Source of the DNA: Hyaloperonospora brassicae | Lineage: Eukaryota > Oomycota > Peronosporomycetes > Peronosporales > Peronosporaceae | Assembly: GCA_947650285.1 (NCBI GenBank) | Contig: CANTFL010001485.1 | Span: 105,092-169,091, forward strand | Direction: 5' to 3' | DNA: 64,000 nucleotides | Shown: piece after piece, positions 10,536-20,515 of the stretch | How the letters are laid out: each line of letters opens with the position of its first letter | Numbering within the stretch: the stretch's first letter is position 1 | The notes under the pieces: model-generated | Databases searched by the model: none | What the model was told of the DNA's origin: nothing | The model's input: the letters and a program-made list of their open reading frames with translations, nothing else | Translations under genes and position numbers: made by a program

Positions 10536-11248
10536 CACCGACCGCTTTTCTCGCTCGATCTCGAGCTGTTTCCGCTCTTTGTCGCCGTTTCGAACGCGTT
10601 TCGTCGCCTTTTGCTGCTGCCCGTGGACAATGTACCCACGAGCCACTGCGACGACCTCCTGCGGCTACTGCAGTTTGACGGACAACAGAGAATGGAAACG
10701 CTCGGAGCGCATTGTGCGATGCTGTTGCATGCGACGTGGCTGTCTGATCGCTGCAGTGGTCCAGAGCTGCAGCTGCAGCTGGTGAGTGGATCGGTCGTAC
10801 GTGACGAGAGAGATGCGCGTGTGGGACGAAGGATGGACCACTCGAACGAGAGTGCGACTGTTGTTGTCGGCATGCGTAGCCAACTTCCCTTTCTTTGCGT
10901 CGGATAAACAGAGCGTAGGCGCGAGACGTCGATAGTAATGAGCGCTGTGCGTCGTCACGCACGACCGCCAAGTGGCCGATGTGATGTATGTAATTGACGG
11001 AAGTTGACGACGTTGCAGAAGCAGAGAGACGGGAAGAGCTGGAAGTTTGATGGAAGATGGAGCTGTTACTTGCACTACAGGACCTGGTGCTGTCACGTGT
11101 CACGCGTCACCACGTTGCGAGGAAGGACACATGGATATCGTCGATGACAGACGCTCAGTTGTAACGCATCCAACGTGATTACAACCCGATGTCACCGTAT
11201 AAACAAAAGGCTGCAACGGCGTTACAGCATCTTGTACAAATGATGAGA
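10536..11248 (+). pseudogene. Probable decayed gene, unknown family
   Basis: Two protein-like blocks lie on the plus strand. Block 1 (10,536-10,781) reads LELFPLFVAVSNAFRRLLLL and then, after a few residues, DDLLRLLQFDGQQRMETL; it ends at a GTGAGT donor. Block 2 follows an acceptor-like CAG at 11,016-11,018. Its frame reads EAERREELEV, a TGA at 11,048, a helical stretch with LALQDLVLSRVTRHHVARK, a TAA at 11,162, then RIQRDYNPMSPYKQKAATAL up to another GTGAGT at 11,249. The two stops fall inside an otherwise continuous frame and the splice phases of the two blocks disagree, so this looks like a gene losing function. I do not recognise the family. Alternatively it is chance coding-like sequence; minus-strand frames also run through block 1. 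Confidence 0.35.
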
Positions 11249-11496
11249 GTGAGTCTCATTCGTAACAAGGAGGTCGCGTCATAAACGACGTGCGTAGACT
11301 TTGCGTCGGCTACGTCCACGTCCACGTCCGCAAGGTAAGTAGATAGTGCCCATTGGAACTGACTGCACGTTTGCTGTTTGTCGCCTCATGCAGCTAACAT
11401 AGAGCTCTTCTCCTCTTTTTATTCAGTTTCTTGTCTCGTGTCAATCAGGAATCGAAGCGCACATTTCTGCAGCTTCATCGCAACTCGTGCGCACGC

Positions 11497-12171
11497 TCAC
11501 GTCTTAATGGGCTCAAACGCAATGTCTTTGGCGATCTTCCGCGCAACCTTTTCGCCGCGAAGCAGCTCCACGAGTGTGATGGCCATCGCGATGGCCGTCC
11601 CAGGGCCTTTGCTGGTCACACAGTTTTCAGCGATGACCAATTTGTCAGGTGAGTACAGGTCGCCCAGATGCACTTGATCAGCTGGATCGCCAGCCATGGG
11701 GCCCTCAACGACCGCATTGTGGTAGAGCACGTCACGAACGGCTTCGCCAACCGCAGCGTACAGCTTCCTCGCTGCTTTTTGCTCTTTCAGCAGTGTTGTC
11801 AGCGTTTGGCAAGCGCCCAGAGCCTTTGCACCCGGACCACCGGGCACGGCAATGACATCGTAGTCGTCATTGACGCAAAACTCGATCGGTTTGTCCGCTT
11901 GCACGCTCGTGCCCTTCGCCAGCTTTACTATATGGTGGAGGTGTCCTCCGACGTTTGCGACGGTCACACGCACACCACCGCGGGCAAGTATGGCGCAAAG
12001 AGCTGCCACCTCGATCTCTTCACAGCCCAAGGCCTACATTTGACCACACATGTCAGCCACGCACGCATGAACGATCCGAGCTACTCTGCACAGCAAGCTA
12101 CTGACCACCGGGACGAGCGCCGTAGGCTTCGGGCTCACGATATCGTTGATTGCCTGCGCAAGTCGAGCCAT
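11497..12171 (-). CDS. DJ-1/PfpI-family protein lacking the nucleophile Cys (copy A)
   Basis: Two exons, 12171-12106 and 12033-11497, give 200 residues; the 72-bp intron has GTCAGT..TAG ends and restores the family strand ALVPVALGCEEIE. The fold landmarks of DJ-1/ThiJ/PfpI proteins are present: the acidic GCEEIE near residue 27, YDVIAVPGGPGAKAL (about 80-94) and the C-terminal VTSKGPGTAIAMAITLVELL. At the nucleophile elbow, where DJ-1 has A-A-I-C-A-x-P, this protein has YAAVGEAV, so the reactive cysteine is a glycine (about residue 118; GGC, one base from TGC). It is therefore unlikely to work as a cysteine-dependent glyoxalase, deglycase or oxidative-stress sensor. It is divergent from a second DJ-1-family gene, with 180 bp between start codons, which may share a promoter. 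Confidence 0.88.
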
Positions 12172-12351
12172 GATTTGTCTTAGTGGAAAGCTTTGGTGTG
12201 CAAGGCTGCCTGCCGGTAGGAGCCTGGAGCTCTTGAAGTTCACGTCGGCTGTTCCCACACGCCGTGTCTCCTTCACCCAACGGTCTTGAAGCTGTAATGC
12301 CATCGTCTTCTTTACATTCACAACGGAATCGACCTCGGAAGAAGAGCAAAC

Positions 12352-13070
12352 ATGATGGCTGGTGGATTATCCGAGTATACTGCCATGGGCGGTGATAACC
12401 TCCCGCTTCGCAGGCTGCCGCGTGCAAAGCCACGTGCTTTGATCGTCGTGGCAGACGGTTGCGACGAGCTGGAGACGCTAGCGCTGTCGGACATCTTAGT
12501 CCGCGGCGGACTTCATGTCATCATTGGCTCGGTCGGCCAAGCGAAAAACAACATCATTGTGGGCAACTACGGCTTGCACATCCAGGCCGAGAAGCCTATC
12601 GATAGGTGCAGCCTCGAAATCTTCGACCTGATCGTTGTGCCTGGGGTAGGCTCATGAAGTTGGTGCACAAAGCTCATCGTGGAAAACTGGCATGAGACTA
12701 ACGTAGAGCTGACCGTGGTCGATTGCACGAGTAGGGTGACGGCGCGAGCCACTTGCGTGACTCAGATCTTGTGACTAAGATGCTGCTGGAGCAGAAGCAA
12801 GCGGGACGCTGGATCGCTGCAAGTTCCTCGGCACCTGCGGTTGTGCTCAACCCGCATGGATTGCTTGAAAGTCGCGCAACATGCTCACTGCCCCACGAGC
12901 CGGAAATGACACGCGAGTTCGTGGATGAAGACGTTGTCGTCGACAATCGATGCGTAACGGCCCAGGGTGCTGGCACGGTGATGAAGTTCGCGCTCACACT
13001 GGTCAAGCTGATAATGGGCGAGATGGCTGCTGAGGCGGCTGCAGTTGAGCTCTTGTGTCCATGGTCATAG
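12352..13070 (+). CDS. DJ-1/PfpI-family protein lacking the nucleophile Cys (copy B)
   Basis: Two exons, 12352-12645 and 12735-13070, give 209 residues; the 89-bp intron starts GTAGGC, ends TAG, and its removal joins FDLIVVPG to GDGASHLRDSD. After a 27-residue leader come the DJ-1 landmarks: ALIVVADGCDELETLALSDI, the VPGGDGAS loop and a TAQGAGTVMKFALTLVKLIM helix. The nucleophile elbow reads WIAASSSAPAVVL, so serine (about residue 129) stands where DJ-1 has cysteine. Copy A, on the opposite strand, has glycine there. The two proteins are clearly diverged paralogues. Either ATG at 12352 or the adjacent one at 12355 could start translation. Function is unknown; a redox or chaperone role would have to be cysteine-independent. 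Confidence 0.88.
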
Positions 13071-13297
13071 GCAAGATACGGCCCAAGTGGAATGTGCTCC
13101 AGTTAGGAGTGCATTCCGTGGTCCGTTACGAGAAACAGCTACGGAGCGCGCATTGGACTTGCTGTAACTTGGCCATCCAATAGCAATAGCTGACAGTGAT
13201 TTACGTATTGGCGCTGCCGTCTTCGACCCCTTGCATGCTTTTTTCGTACATACTCCACTTTCTCCTCGCAATCTGCTTCAGATCCACATGCTTGGCG

Positions 13298-15031
13298 TCA
13301 TACTACAATCGAAGCGTAGTATCGCGCAAACACAAGCGAAGCAAACATCAGTGCGTCAATGCGGTCCAGCACACCGCCGTGGCCAGGGATGAGCTTGCCA
13401 GAGTCTTTCACACCTGCCGCACGTTTCAAGAGGCTCTCGAAAAGATCTCCAAGTCGCCCCACGATCACAGCCATCACGGTGAACCCGATTTGCGCCACTG
13501 CAGAGCCCGGTACACTGAGCAGATCGGACGCGATGAACATCGCAGTGACACCAAACAGAATGGCTCCGATCGTTCCTTCATAGTCTTTGTTCTTGGACAA
13601 GTGCGACGACAGAGGGTTGTAGTACTGGTAGTGTATCCGCTCCAGAAACTTACCCGTCACATACGCCCCTGTATCGGAAGCCCATACGACATACAGCAGC
13701 ACGATCAATAACTTGCGGTACGACTCCAGTCGCTCGTCGTCCACAAAGGCGACAAGCACAGACAGACTGCCGATAATGTACAGATAGCCGAGCACGTCCA
13801 GTGCAATGTGCAGGAACGTCGACGGTCCTGATGAGCTCGTGTGTCGACGAAAGAGGACAATGATAGCCACGCCTGCGAGAAACACCTGTGCTGGCTCCAA
13901 GGAAATACCGCACCGCAGGCGGTTGATCGGACACGCCGTCGAGTGCATCGTCAGTAGCGTGAAGATGACTTTTTCCAGCAGACAGATACACGCATACGTC
14001 CAGTCCGGTGTCGAGAAGGCACACAGTGCAGCAACAAAGTCCGTGGCAATGCTATAGAACCAGCGCAGCTTGTACAGCTGTTTCTCATGGAGCTCCGGGA
14101 CGTAGTCCACGTAGGTCAGGAACATCGCCGTCGTGCAGACGGTCGTGAGCATCGACAGCACAATTGCTGCGATCCACTCGTTCTGGCAGAAATAGCGATC
14201 GGCGATGCCCGTGACGGCACTCCTGGAGAAGCCCGCGTCCTCTGCATGGACGTGCTCGTTCGCATCCATCCCAACGCCGCCGTGGCTCGACCGTTGCTGC
14301 TCGTCCGCCATGAGCTCGAGCAAATGAGACCCAAAGCTCGCGCGAAGCTGCCGTGGAAACGCCAACGGCGACAGCTCCGCCGTCTCGCCCGTCGTGCTCT
14401 CCCCCGTGTGGCTTCGACCACCGTACTCGCTCCCCAGGTCGCTGTTACTTGCGCCCATAATGACGCGCACGTTGCGGCTCTGTCCACTGCTTTCGTTCTG
14501 TACGTTGCGGCTCAGACAGCTGTTGGACGAGCGCCGACTGTCGACCAATTGCTCGGGCCGAGCCGTACTCACGTCGGTCGGGGCCTCGTGTCGGTGCGTG
14601 AGCCGCGACTCGCTCACGGCCACTTTCGTCGAGATGCGCACGTAGATGCGGTAGTGCAGCCACGCGTACTCGTACGAGCAGATGCTCGTGACGAACGTGC
14701 AGAACGTGGCGGTGGCAAAGGCCGGCGAGAGCCACAGGAACACAGTGATGAGCGGCACGAAGAAGAGCGCGGACAGCACGCGCTGGACGACGTTGCGGCG
14801 CAGCCAGCGGCGCGTGTCGGCTGCAGTGGCGCGGGAGGCGCTGCACGAGGACAGCGCCGCTGGCGCGGGAGCGAACGCGTCGCTGCTGCTGCTGCTGGAC
14901 GAGCGATAGAAGAACGCGGACGGCGCGTCGGACGAGTGCGGCGTGACGGGCATGGGCGACGTGCTGCCGGTCGTGGGCGTGTGGTGCGGCGCGAGCGGCT
15001 CGGGCAGCGGCGACGGAAGAGAGGCGGCCAT
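13298..15031 (-). CDS. Phosphatidate cytidylyltransferase (CDP-DAG synthase), bacterial type
   Basis: A 577-residue membrane protein. It makes CDP-diacylglycerol from CTP and phosphatidic acid, the precursor of phosphatidylinositol, phosphatidylglycerol and cardiolipin. The C-terminus carries the CTP_transf_1 signature: GRLGDLFESLLKRAAGVKDS followed by GKLIPGHGGVLDRIDAL, containing the catalytic Asp residues. Several hydrophobic segments lie before it. The first 85 or so residues are Ser/Pro/Ala-rich and poorly conserved, and a roughly 170-residue hydrophilic insertion follows the first two membrane segments, making the protein longer than the usual 270-460 residues. The frame stays open to 15145, so an upstream ATG giving 615 residues is possible; I prefer 15031, where the MAASLPSP start begins. 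The pattern is that of bacterial/plastid CdsA-type enzymes. It lies in an ER or organelle membrane by inference. Confidence 0.9.
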   Translation of the reverse strand: MAASLPSPLPEPLAPHHTPTTGSTSPMPVTPHSSDAPSAFFYRSSSSSSSDAFAPAPAALSSCSASRATAADTRRWLRRNVVQRVLSALFFVPLITVFLWLSPAFATATFCTFVTSICSYEYAWLHYRIYVRISTKVAVSESRLTHRHEAPTDVSTARPEQLVDSRRSSNSCLSRNVQNESSGQSRNVRVIMGASNSDLGSEYGGRSHTGESTTGETAELSPLAFPRQLRASFGSHLLELMADEQQRSSHGGVGMDANEHVHAEDAGFSRSAVTGIADRYFCQNEWIAAIVLSMLTTVCTTAMFLTYVDYVPELHEKQLYKLRWFYSIATDFVAALCAFSTPDWTYACICLLEKVIFTLLTMHSTACPINRLRCGISLEPAQVFLAGVAIIVLFRRHTSSSGPSTFLHIALDVLGYLYIIGSLSVLVAFVDDERLESYRKLLIVLLYVVWASDTGAYVTGKFLERIHYQYYNPLSSHLSKNKDYEGTIGAILFGVTAMFIASDLLSVPGSAVAQIGFTVMAVIVGRLGDLFESLLKRAAGVKDSGKLIPGHGGVLDRIDALMFASLVFARYYASIVV

Positions 15032-15711
15032 GGCCGGGGGGCAGGCAGGTAGGCGGCAGGTGTCGGGCCGTGGTGAGTTTGGGTGGGTGTGGATGTGACG
15101 CGAAGGTGGAGGAATGCGTTTCGAGAGGTCACGTGGCCGATGCATGTGGAAGACGCACAGTTTTCGGTCGGGAGGAGACGCGGTCGAATGTGGGTCGCAA
15201 TGCGGTCGGTCGTGTGAGAAACGCCGAGTGGACCGTGAAAAAGCGCTTTTTAAAGCTTGGGGGGGCTGCCACGCGCAGAGCGATTCTTTTTTCGAGCAAC
15301 ATTTGCTGCCTGCTGGAAAGTACGTGGCACATAGACGGCCCCTCGACGTGAAAAAAGTGGGTATAAACCGAGCAAGCGGCCACTGGACTCAGATCCAGCA
15401 GAACAGGCAGAAGGCAGGAAAAACTGATTCCGTTTTCGTTACGACAGCGATACCGCTGTATCCATTGTACAGCATCAGGTTTGACTGCGTGAAGTGGTCG
15501 CAGAGGGAGCTCAAAACTGTAGTCAGCGGTCTGGTTTTGCGAGGCGTTTGCCATTCTGATAGACGCTGCGCGGGAGAGAGCGCGCATCAGTGACGAGACT
15601 GTACGCACACTCGACTACCAAGCACGACGAAGGCGTACAAAAGAACATGGCGACACTTGCAAACTGCTGTGTCACGTGGCGAAACTGTTGGCGGTAAACT
15701 GCGAGAGACTA

Positions 15712-15742
15712 AAGAAGAAGAAGAAGAAGAAGAAGAAGAAAG
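15712..15742. repeat. (AAG)n microsatellite
   Basis: About ten AAG units in tandem in the interval between CDP-DAG synthase and the kinase. Confidence 0.9.
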
Positions 15743-18700
15743 AAACACGTGTAAACAGAAAAAGGAGTGTACAATGCTATTTGTAAACACGAAAAACAGT
15801 ATTTGTACTTTGTGCCAGGAACGGATCAATAGCAGCCACGTCGGTGATTACGGATGGGAGAGGGTCGGCATATTCGCTTACAATAGGACACTTCTGTACA
15901 GCGTTTTCCATGATGGCTGAACTGGTGGATTAGAGGTCGTGGCTGCACTTCAATCCGCCAAGTATAGGAAGGCGTACGCAACGCAGACATGATGAGCTGA
16001 CACTGTGGTACACGCTAAACGTGATACTTCTTACGATGGACTCGAACGTGCCTACGTACGTGTGACGGCAAGTCATGCTGTGAACGACTGCAATAGAAGC
16101 AAAGATCATTCGCTCTTGCAGAGCAGAAACCGTCCTGTTGCACGATCGTTGCTGACGCAGCGCTAGTCACAGATCAATCTGATCGTCAAAGTCATGCCGA
16201 AAACGGCTAATGCACAACTGATGTCTTTCTTTCGGTCACTGCGCTTTCTTTATTTGCAGTGAGCTGTAGCGACCTGATAATGGAGTGGGAACGTTGCGTA
16301 AAAACTTGCTTGTGTCTGCATCGGGGCTATGGTGCCTTTTTGTGCCCTTCACGGATGCGAGTAAGTCGAGGTATTGAGCCGCTTGGTCGAGTTACATGAG
16401 CCCATGGCAGAACTTCATTCAACCGGCACTGCGGTCGAATCCGTTTCGATACTTCCTCAACCCGAGCTACCCATTGACGTGCACGGGCGTTGCACTTGAT
16501 GCATCAAGTTTCATGACAGCACCGTGATTTTCTACTGTCATCGTGGTTCATTCGAGGAGCTGACTAGAGATAGACAAGTTCGAACGACGACATTGCCCCA
16601 GCAGTCAACTTTGTGGAAAAAGCTCGGACTCAAGTTCCGGATAAGCTCATGTTGTGAGGCAGCATGCTAGGCTTGCTGGAGATGTCGACAGGAAACGCAA
16701 CTGACGGCTTCAATTAGTACGTAATACGAGGTGTATGCAAACTGACCAGGATATGCAATCTGTGGTGACGTGGCCTATGACGTGCATGACACCTTGTTTG
16801 AACACGAAACGAATGAGCGTGTCTGCGCAAATGACCCCTCATCGACAAAGGTACATACTGCAGAACTAACGCTACAACCGGGATGGATGTTCGCGGATGT
16901 TTCTTCGTCGGTCATCTACGCTGAAGAAGTCCGTTATATGCATGGCTTCCAGACGAAACTGTCTTCGCCAGCTTGTAGATGTAGCTGTATGAGCTCTCCT
17001 TCACAACGATACACAACAAGCTGTTACCTGTTGTTGCACACCCTACCAGGGACTGCAGCGTCGGACGTTTTTGCTGTAGAGACCTGCTGTCACTTTTGTT
17101 GCCGCGTACCCATCTGCCCTCGATCGTGACGAGTTCGTCTGATGATGTTGTGGGAATAGTGCAGACAGCGTTCGTCATTTGGCGTGGCGGACACGTCACA
17201 AAGAAGTAGTGAAAACGACATTGTGCAGCAGGGCAACTAATGGCCGGGTCAAGTCGTCGAAGAGGACGCGACAATCGTCTTTCGTCGCAAAAGTAGAAAC
17301 GCGTGCAGAAGAGTGCAGTGATTGACAGTGAGTGACGAAAGACGGAGACAGACGACGACGTGTCTTTCTCCTCTAGTACTTTCCACACAAACGAACCAGT
17401 CGTTTTACACAGACCGTTTGGGTCTTTGTGCGCAAAGTCCGTCGACGCGACCGAGACACCAGAACGTTTTCAGTTGGAACAGCACTTCTGCGGGTACATG
17501 TGATCCGATGCAATGTCGCAGCTGTCTCATTCGATCCATGGACAACGATCGCAATGCGATCCTTTTCGCCATTCCTCCTTTCGATGGCGTATGAGGCTCC
17601 TCAAGTCAGTCGGGCACTGATACTTTTCTATCAGTCAAACAAAGACGTTGACGCGTAATTCTAAAAGCCTTGAGGTTGTTTTGTCCGCAGTGCCCTTGGC
17701 GAAAGCCAGTGCTTCCGTTAATCGACGTTATTTAACGCTGACGTGCAGCGAGATAAGGTTACAATCGTAAACATTGCGACTTCTTGACCTTTGACGTGGC
17801 GTCCTGTCCAGACGAATGCCACGTCGATCTGTACAGCAGCCATGCGCACGAGGGAGTTCGCTTCAATGGATTTCCAAACATGCACGAGGCACTTGTTCGG
17901 TTGCAGTGGGAAAGCAAGCAACCTGCCGTCCCGAGGGCGTGCACTACAACCCATGTTTGCGGCTGTATGCCCTGACGGTGCGTGGGAGAGAGCAAACCGC
18001 ACATTCAATGCTGCTTGGGCGCTATTCCGCGTCGCAACTGCACGTTGCGATCTACAGCTCAGCCTGGAAAAGGGCCAGCGATGGTTGCAGATCGCGACAT
18101 GAGACATGTGTGTGGTTGTGTCGGGCACGAGCACATGCCATCTGACAACATAGTGCTCGCCATAAGGACGAAGCAAATGAGCTCCGGCTCATTTGGTTAA
18201 CACGCGTCTCGGCGAATCAGCAAAAAACGTATCGGCTCAGCCAGCGCACATTCGACTCGTCAAGAAGCTGCAAGAGGCAGCATGAAAGGCTCAAGCTCAG
18301 CATGGCAGCCGGACGCTTGTGATGCTTGCGACACTACCTGGATATGCTCTTGCTTGTCCTTTCTGACGTGTGCGAAATCCACACTGACTATCCACCCACT
18401 CACTTTCATGTCTGTCCGTCATGAGGGGATCTCGTGTCGCTGTGATCTCCGTGCGATCGACGGCTGTGCGTCCATACCCGTCCGTCACCGTACGCTGAGC
18501 TCCGCAAAGTTTCCTTTGCAGGAAGAAACAAACAGACAAACAAATAAACAAATAAACAAACAAACCCTTCGTGTGGTCAGACGCGTCCAGCGAATGTATC
18601 ACGAACGCGCGCTGTAAGGTCCACGTGTCGCATGGCTTTCTATCGTACTTCGTAACGGCTCCGAGACCGACTCACACCTGGCGCTGCACTGGTCTTTGTG

Positions 18701-18882
18701 CGCTGGCGAACGAGCGGGGTAGGGCTCGCGAGTCCACCAAAGCGCCACGACGATTGGCAAACGAACTCAGCGCTGCGATAGCGACCGATGGCGACAGAAT
18801 GGACCTCACTTTCGCTTTTGCAGCCTCAACGAGAAGGAGCTGCAGAGACGCCGACCGACTTTCGAAAGAGTGACTGAAAGAG

Positions 18883-18912
18883 TGACCGACTGACCGACCG
18901 ACTGACCGACCG
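18883..18912. repeat. GACCGACT-type tandem repeat upstream of the kinase
   Basis: Short array of GACCGACT/GACCGACC units ending 29 bp before the kinase ATG. A similar GGTC/GTCG array precedes the coiled-coil gene at 21,879-21,956. Both probably lie in 5' untranslated sequence. Confidence 0.75.
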
Positions 18913-18941
18913 ATTTTTGAAAAGCGGATCAGGTTTTCATT

Positions 18942-20318
18942 ATGTCGTGTCTGCTCGACTCGCTGCTCAGCAGCTGCGCGTCGCTCTTCTGCATGAACGA
19001 ACGCCGCGGCTCACTGCCCATGTCGGCCAAAGTGCACGCGCCGCTGTCGCGCCGGCCAGCGCTGTACAAGAAGTCCGTGCGGCTGACGCTCGACGACCGC
19101 TTACGTGCGCTGATTGGCAGCATAATCACGGAAGAAGAACTCGCACAGCGCGTACGTCTGTGATATCAGTCGTGCTGTAGTAGTAGTAGTAGTAGGCGCA
19201 GCAGAAGCAGTAGCAGAAGCCACTGCGACAGGGACTGACAATGCACTGTGTCTTGACGTTCTTTTTCGATCCTGCAGCTCACGTTCGGACGCGTGCTGGG
19301 AACAGGCGCCACCTCGACGGTCTACGAAGCAGTGGACACGGCAACGGGTCGCCGCGTGTCGGTGAAAGTGTTTGACAAGGCGTCGATGGTCGACGCGCGT
19401 CGCTCCATGGTCGCTGACGGCCAGTACGTGCCCGAGAAGGCCGTGCACCGCGTGCGTCGACGACTGCTGAAGCTCGTGTCGGAGCTGGAGATTTCCAAGT
19501 CGCTGGACCACCCGAACATTGTCAAGTGGCTCGGAGCGTTTGAGACGTCGCACCGCATCTGCATTGTGCACGAACTTGTGGAGGGCTCGGACCTGCTGGA
19601 GCACTTGCTCGAGCACGGCAAGATGGCCGAGGACCAAGCGGCCCGTGTGTTCAGGCAGCTGCTGTCGGCGCTCGCGTACTGCCACCGGCGCAACATTTTC
19701 CACCGTGACTTAAAGCTGGAGAATGTCATGATCACTAGAGACTTGGATGTAAAACTCATTGACTTTGGCTTGTCCGAAGCCGTGGCCGATGCGCAACAGA
19801 CACTTAAGACGGCGTGCGGTACGCCGTTGTATTGCAGCCCCGAGATCCTCTTCCTCCACTCTTCGGTCGAAATCACTCGTAGAGGCTTTCACGGAGGCCC
19901 TGCTGACGTCTGGGGCGTCGGTGTTATGATCTTTGCTCTACTTACAGGATGCGCCCCTTTCGACGACTCGGACTTTGAACGCCTGCGTCGAGAAGTGTCA
20001 CGCAACTGCATTAAGTACCCTGCGCACATTTCAAGCCAAGCGAAATGGCTACTGAAGCAAGTGCTTGTGGCCGACGCGCAGATGCGGCCGACAGTCACGG
20101 ACCTACTTTCGTACGGCTGGTTCCAGGGCTCGATGCACACCGACCTCTTAACTGCTGCGGTCGATAGTCATAAGGAGCAAACGAGTGCGGGACGAAGGAG
20201 CGACTCGTTGTGCACGGAAGACACAGCTGAGCTTGACATTGACACGCGCTGTGGTATGGTTTCCTGCCGCCGCATCAGTGCGTCTGCTGGTACGTGCAGC
20301 TCGAGCGAAAGTCTATAA
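18942..20318 (+). CDS. Ser/Thr protein kinase, CAMK/SNF1-like
   Basis: Two exons, 18942-19151 and 19278-20318, give 416 residues; the 126-bp intron starts GTACGT, ends CTGCAG and contains an AGT repeat. A complete kinase domain runs from about residue 71 to 335: glycine loop LGTGATSTVYEAV, the VAIK-type lysine in VSVKVF, catalytic loop HRDLKLENVM (near 211), DFGLSE (near 231), then CGTPLYCSPE and DVWGVGVMIFALLTGCAPFD. All catalytic residues are present, so the enzyme should be active. Substrate recognition and the P+1 loop fit the CAMK/AMPK-like group. The 70-residue N-terminal exon and the Ser-rich C-terminal tail (from about 345) have no known domain, and no calmodulin-binding or UBA segment is evident. 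The gene ends 197 bp from the convergent coiled-coil gene. Confidence 0.93.
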
Positions 20319-20515
20319 CATGCAATGAAGCAGCGCGTTCCGTTCGACGACATTAGATGTGGGACTCTTCTCGCTCGAGGGGTCCACCATAGCTGCCCAT
20401 CAAAGGCCGCTATGGAGTTAGTTAACGGATGCATGAGTCGACACGGTTGTTGTTGACTCGTCGTCACTAATATATATTTACCACGTGCGTAGGAACTCGA
20501 CTTGACCAGCTCGCA

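Larger units (their letters stand above)
15032..18941. other. 3.9 kb interval without a confident gene
   Basis: Open frames here are short, overlap on both strands and carry no recognisable domain. A (AAG)n microsatellite lies at 15,712-15,742. A plus-strand frame at 16,770-17,129 (with ELTLQPGWMFADVSSSVIYA) and neighbouring pieces around 16.4-17.2 kb have a faintly protein-like look and could be remains of a decayed gene, but I cannot name a family. The last 300 bases hold the flank of the kinase gene and a GACCGACT-type repeat. Confidence 0.4.

Noticed and set aside
10390..11103. Minus-strand open frame of 237 codons near the DJ-1 pair
   Set aside because: Ser/Arg-rich, overlaps two other minus-strand frames and the more protein-like plus-strand blocks; no domain.
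14087..15052. Plus-strand open frame (321 codons) under the CDP-DAG synthase gene
   Set aside because: Antisense shadow in GC-rich DNA; Arg/Ala-rich translation with no domain.
15129..15608. Minus-strand frame of 159 codons upstream of CDP-DAG synthase
   Set aside because: No domain, no codon-use signal by eye, and it lies in the expected promoter region.
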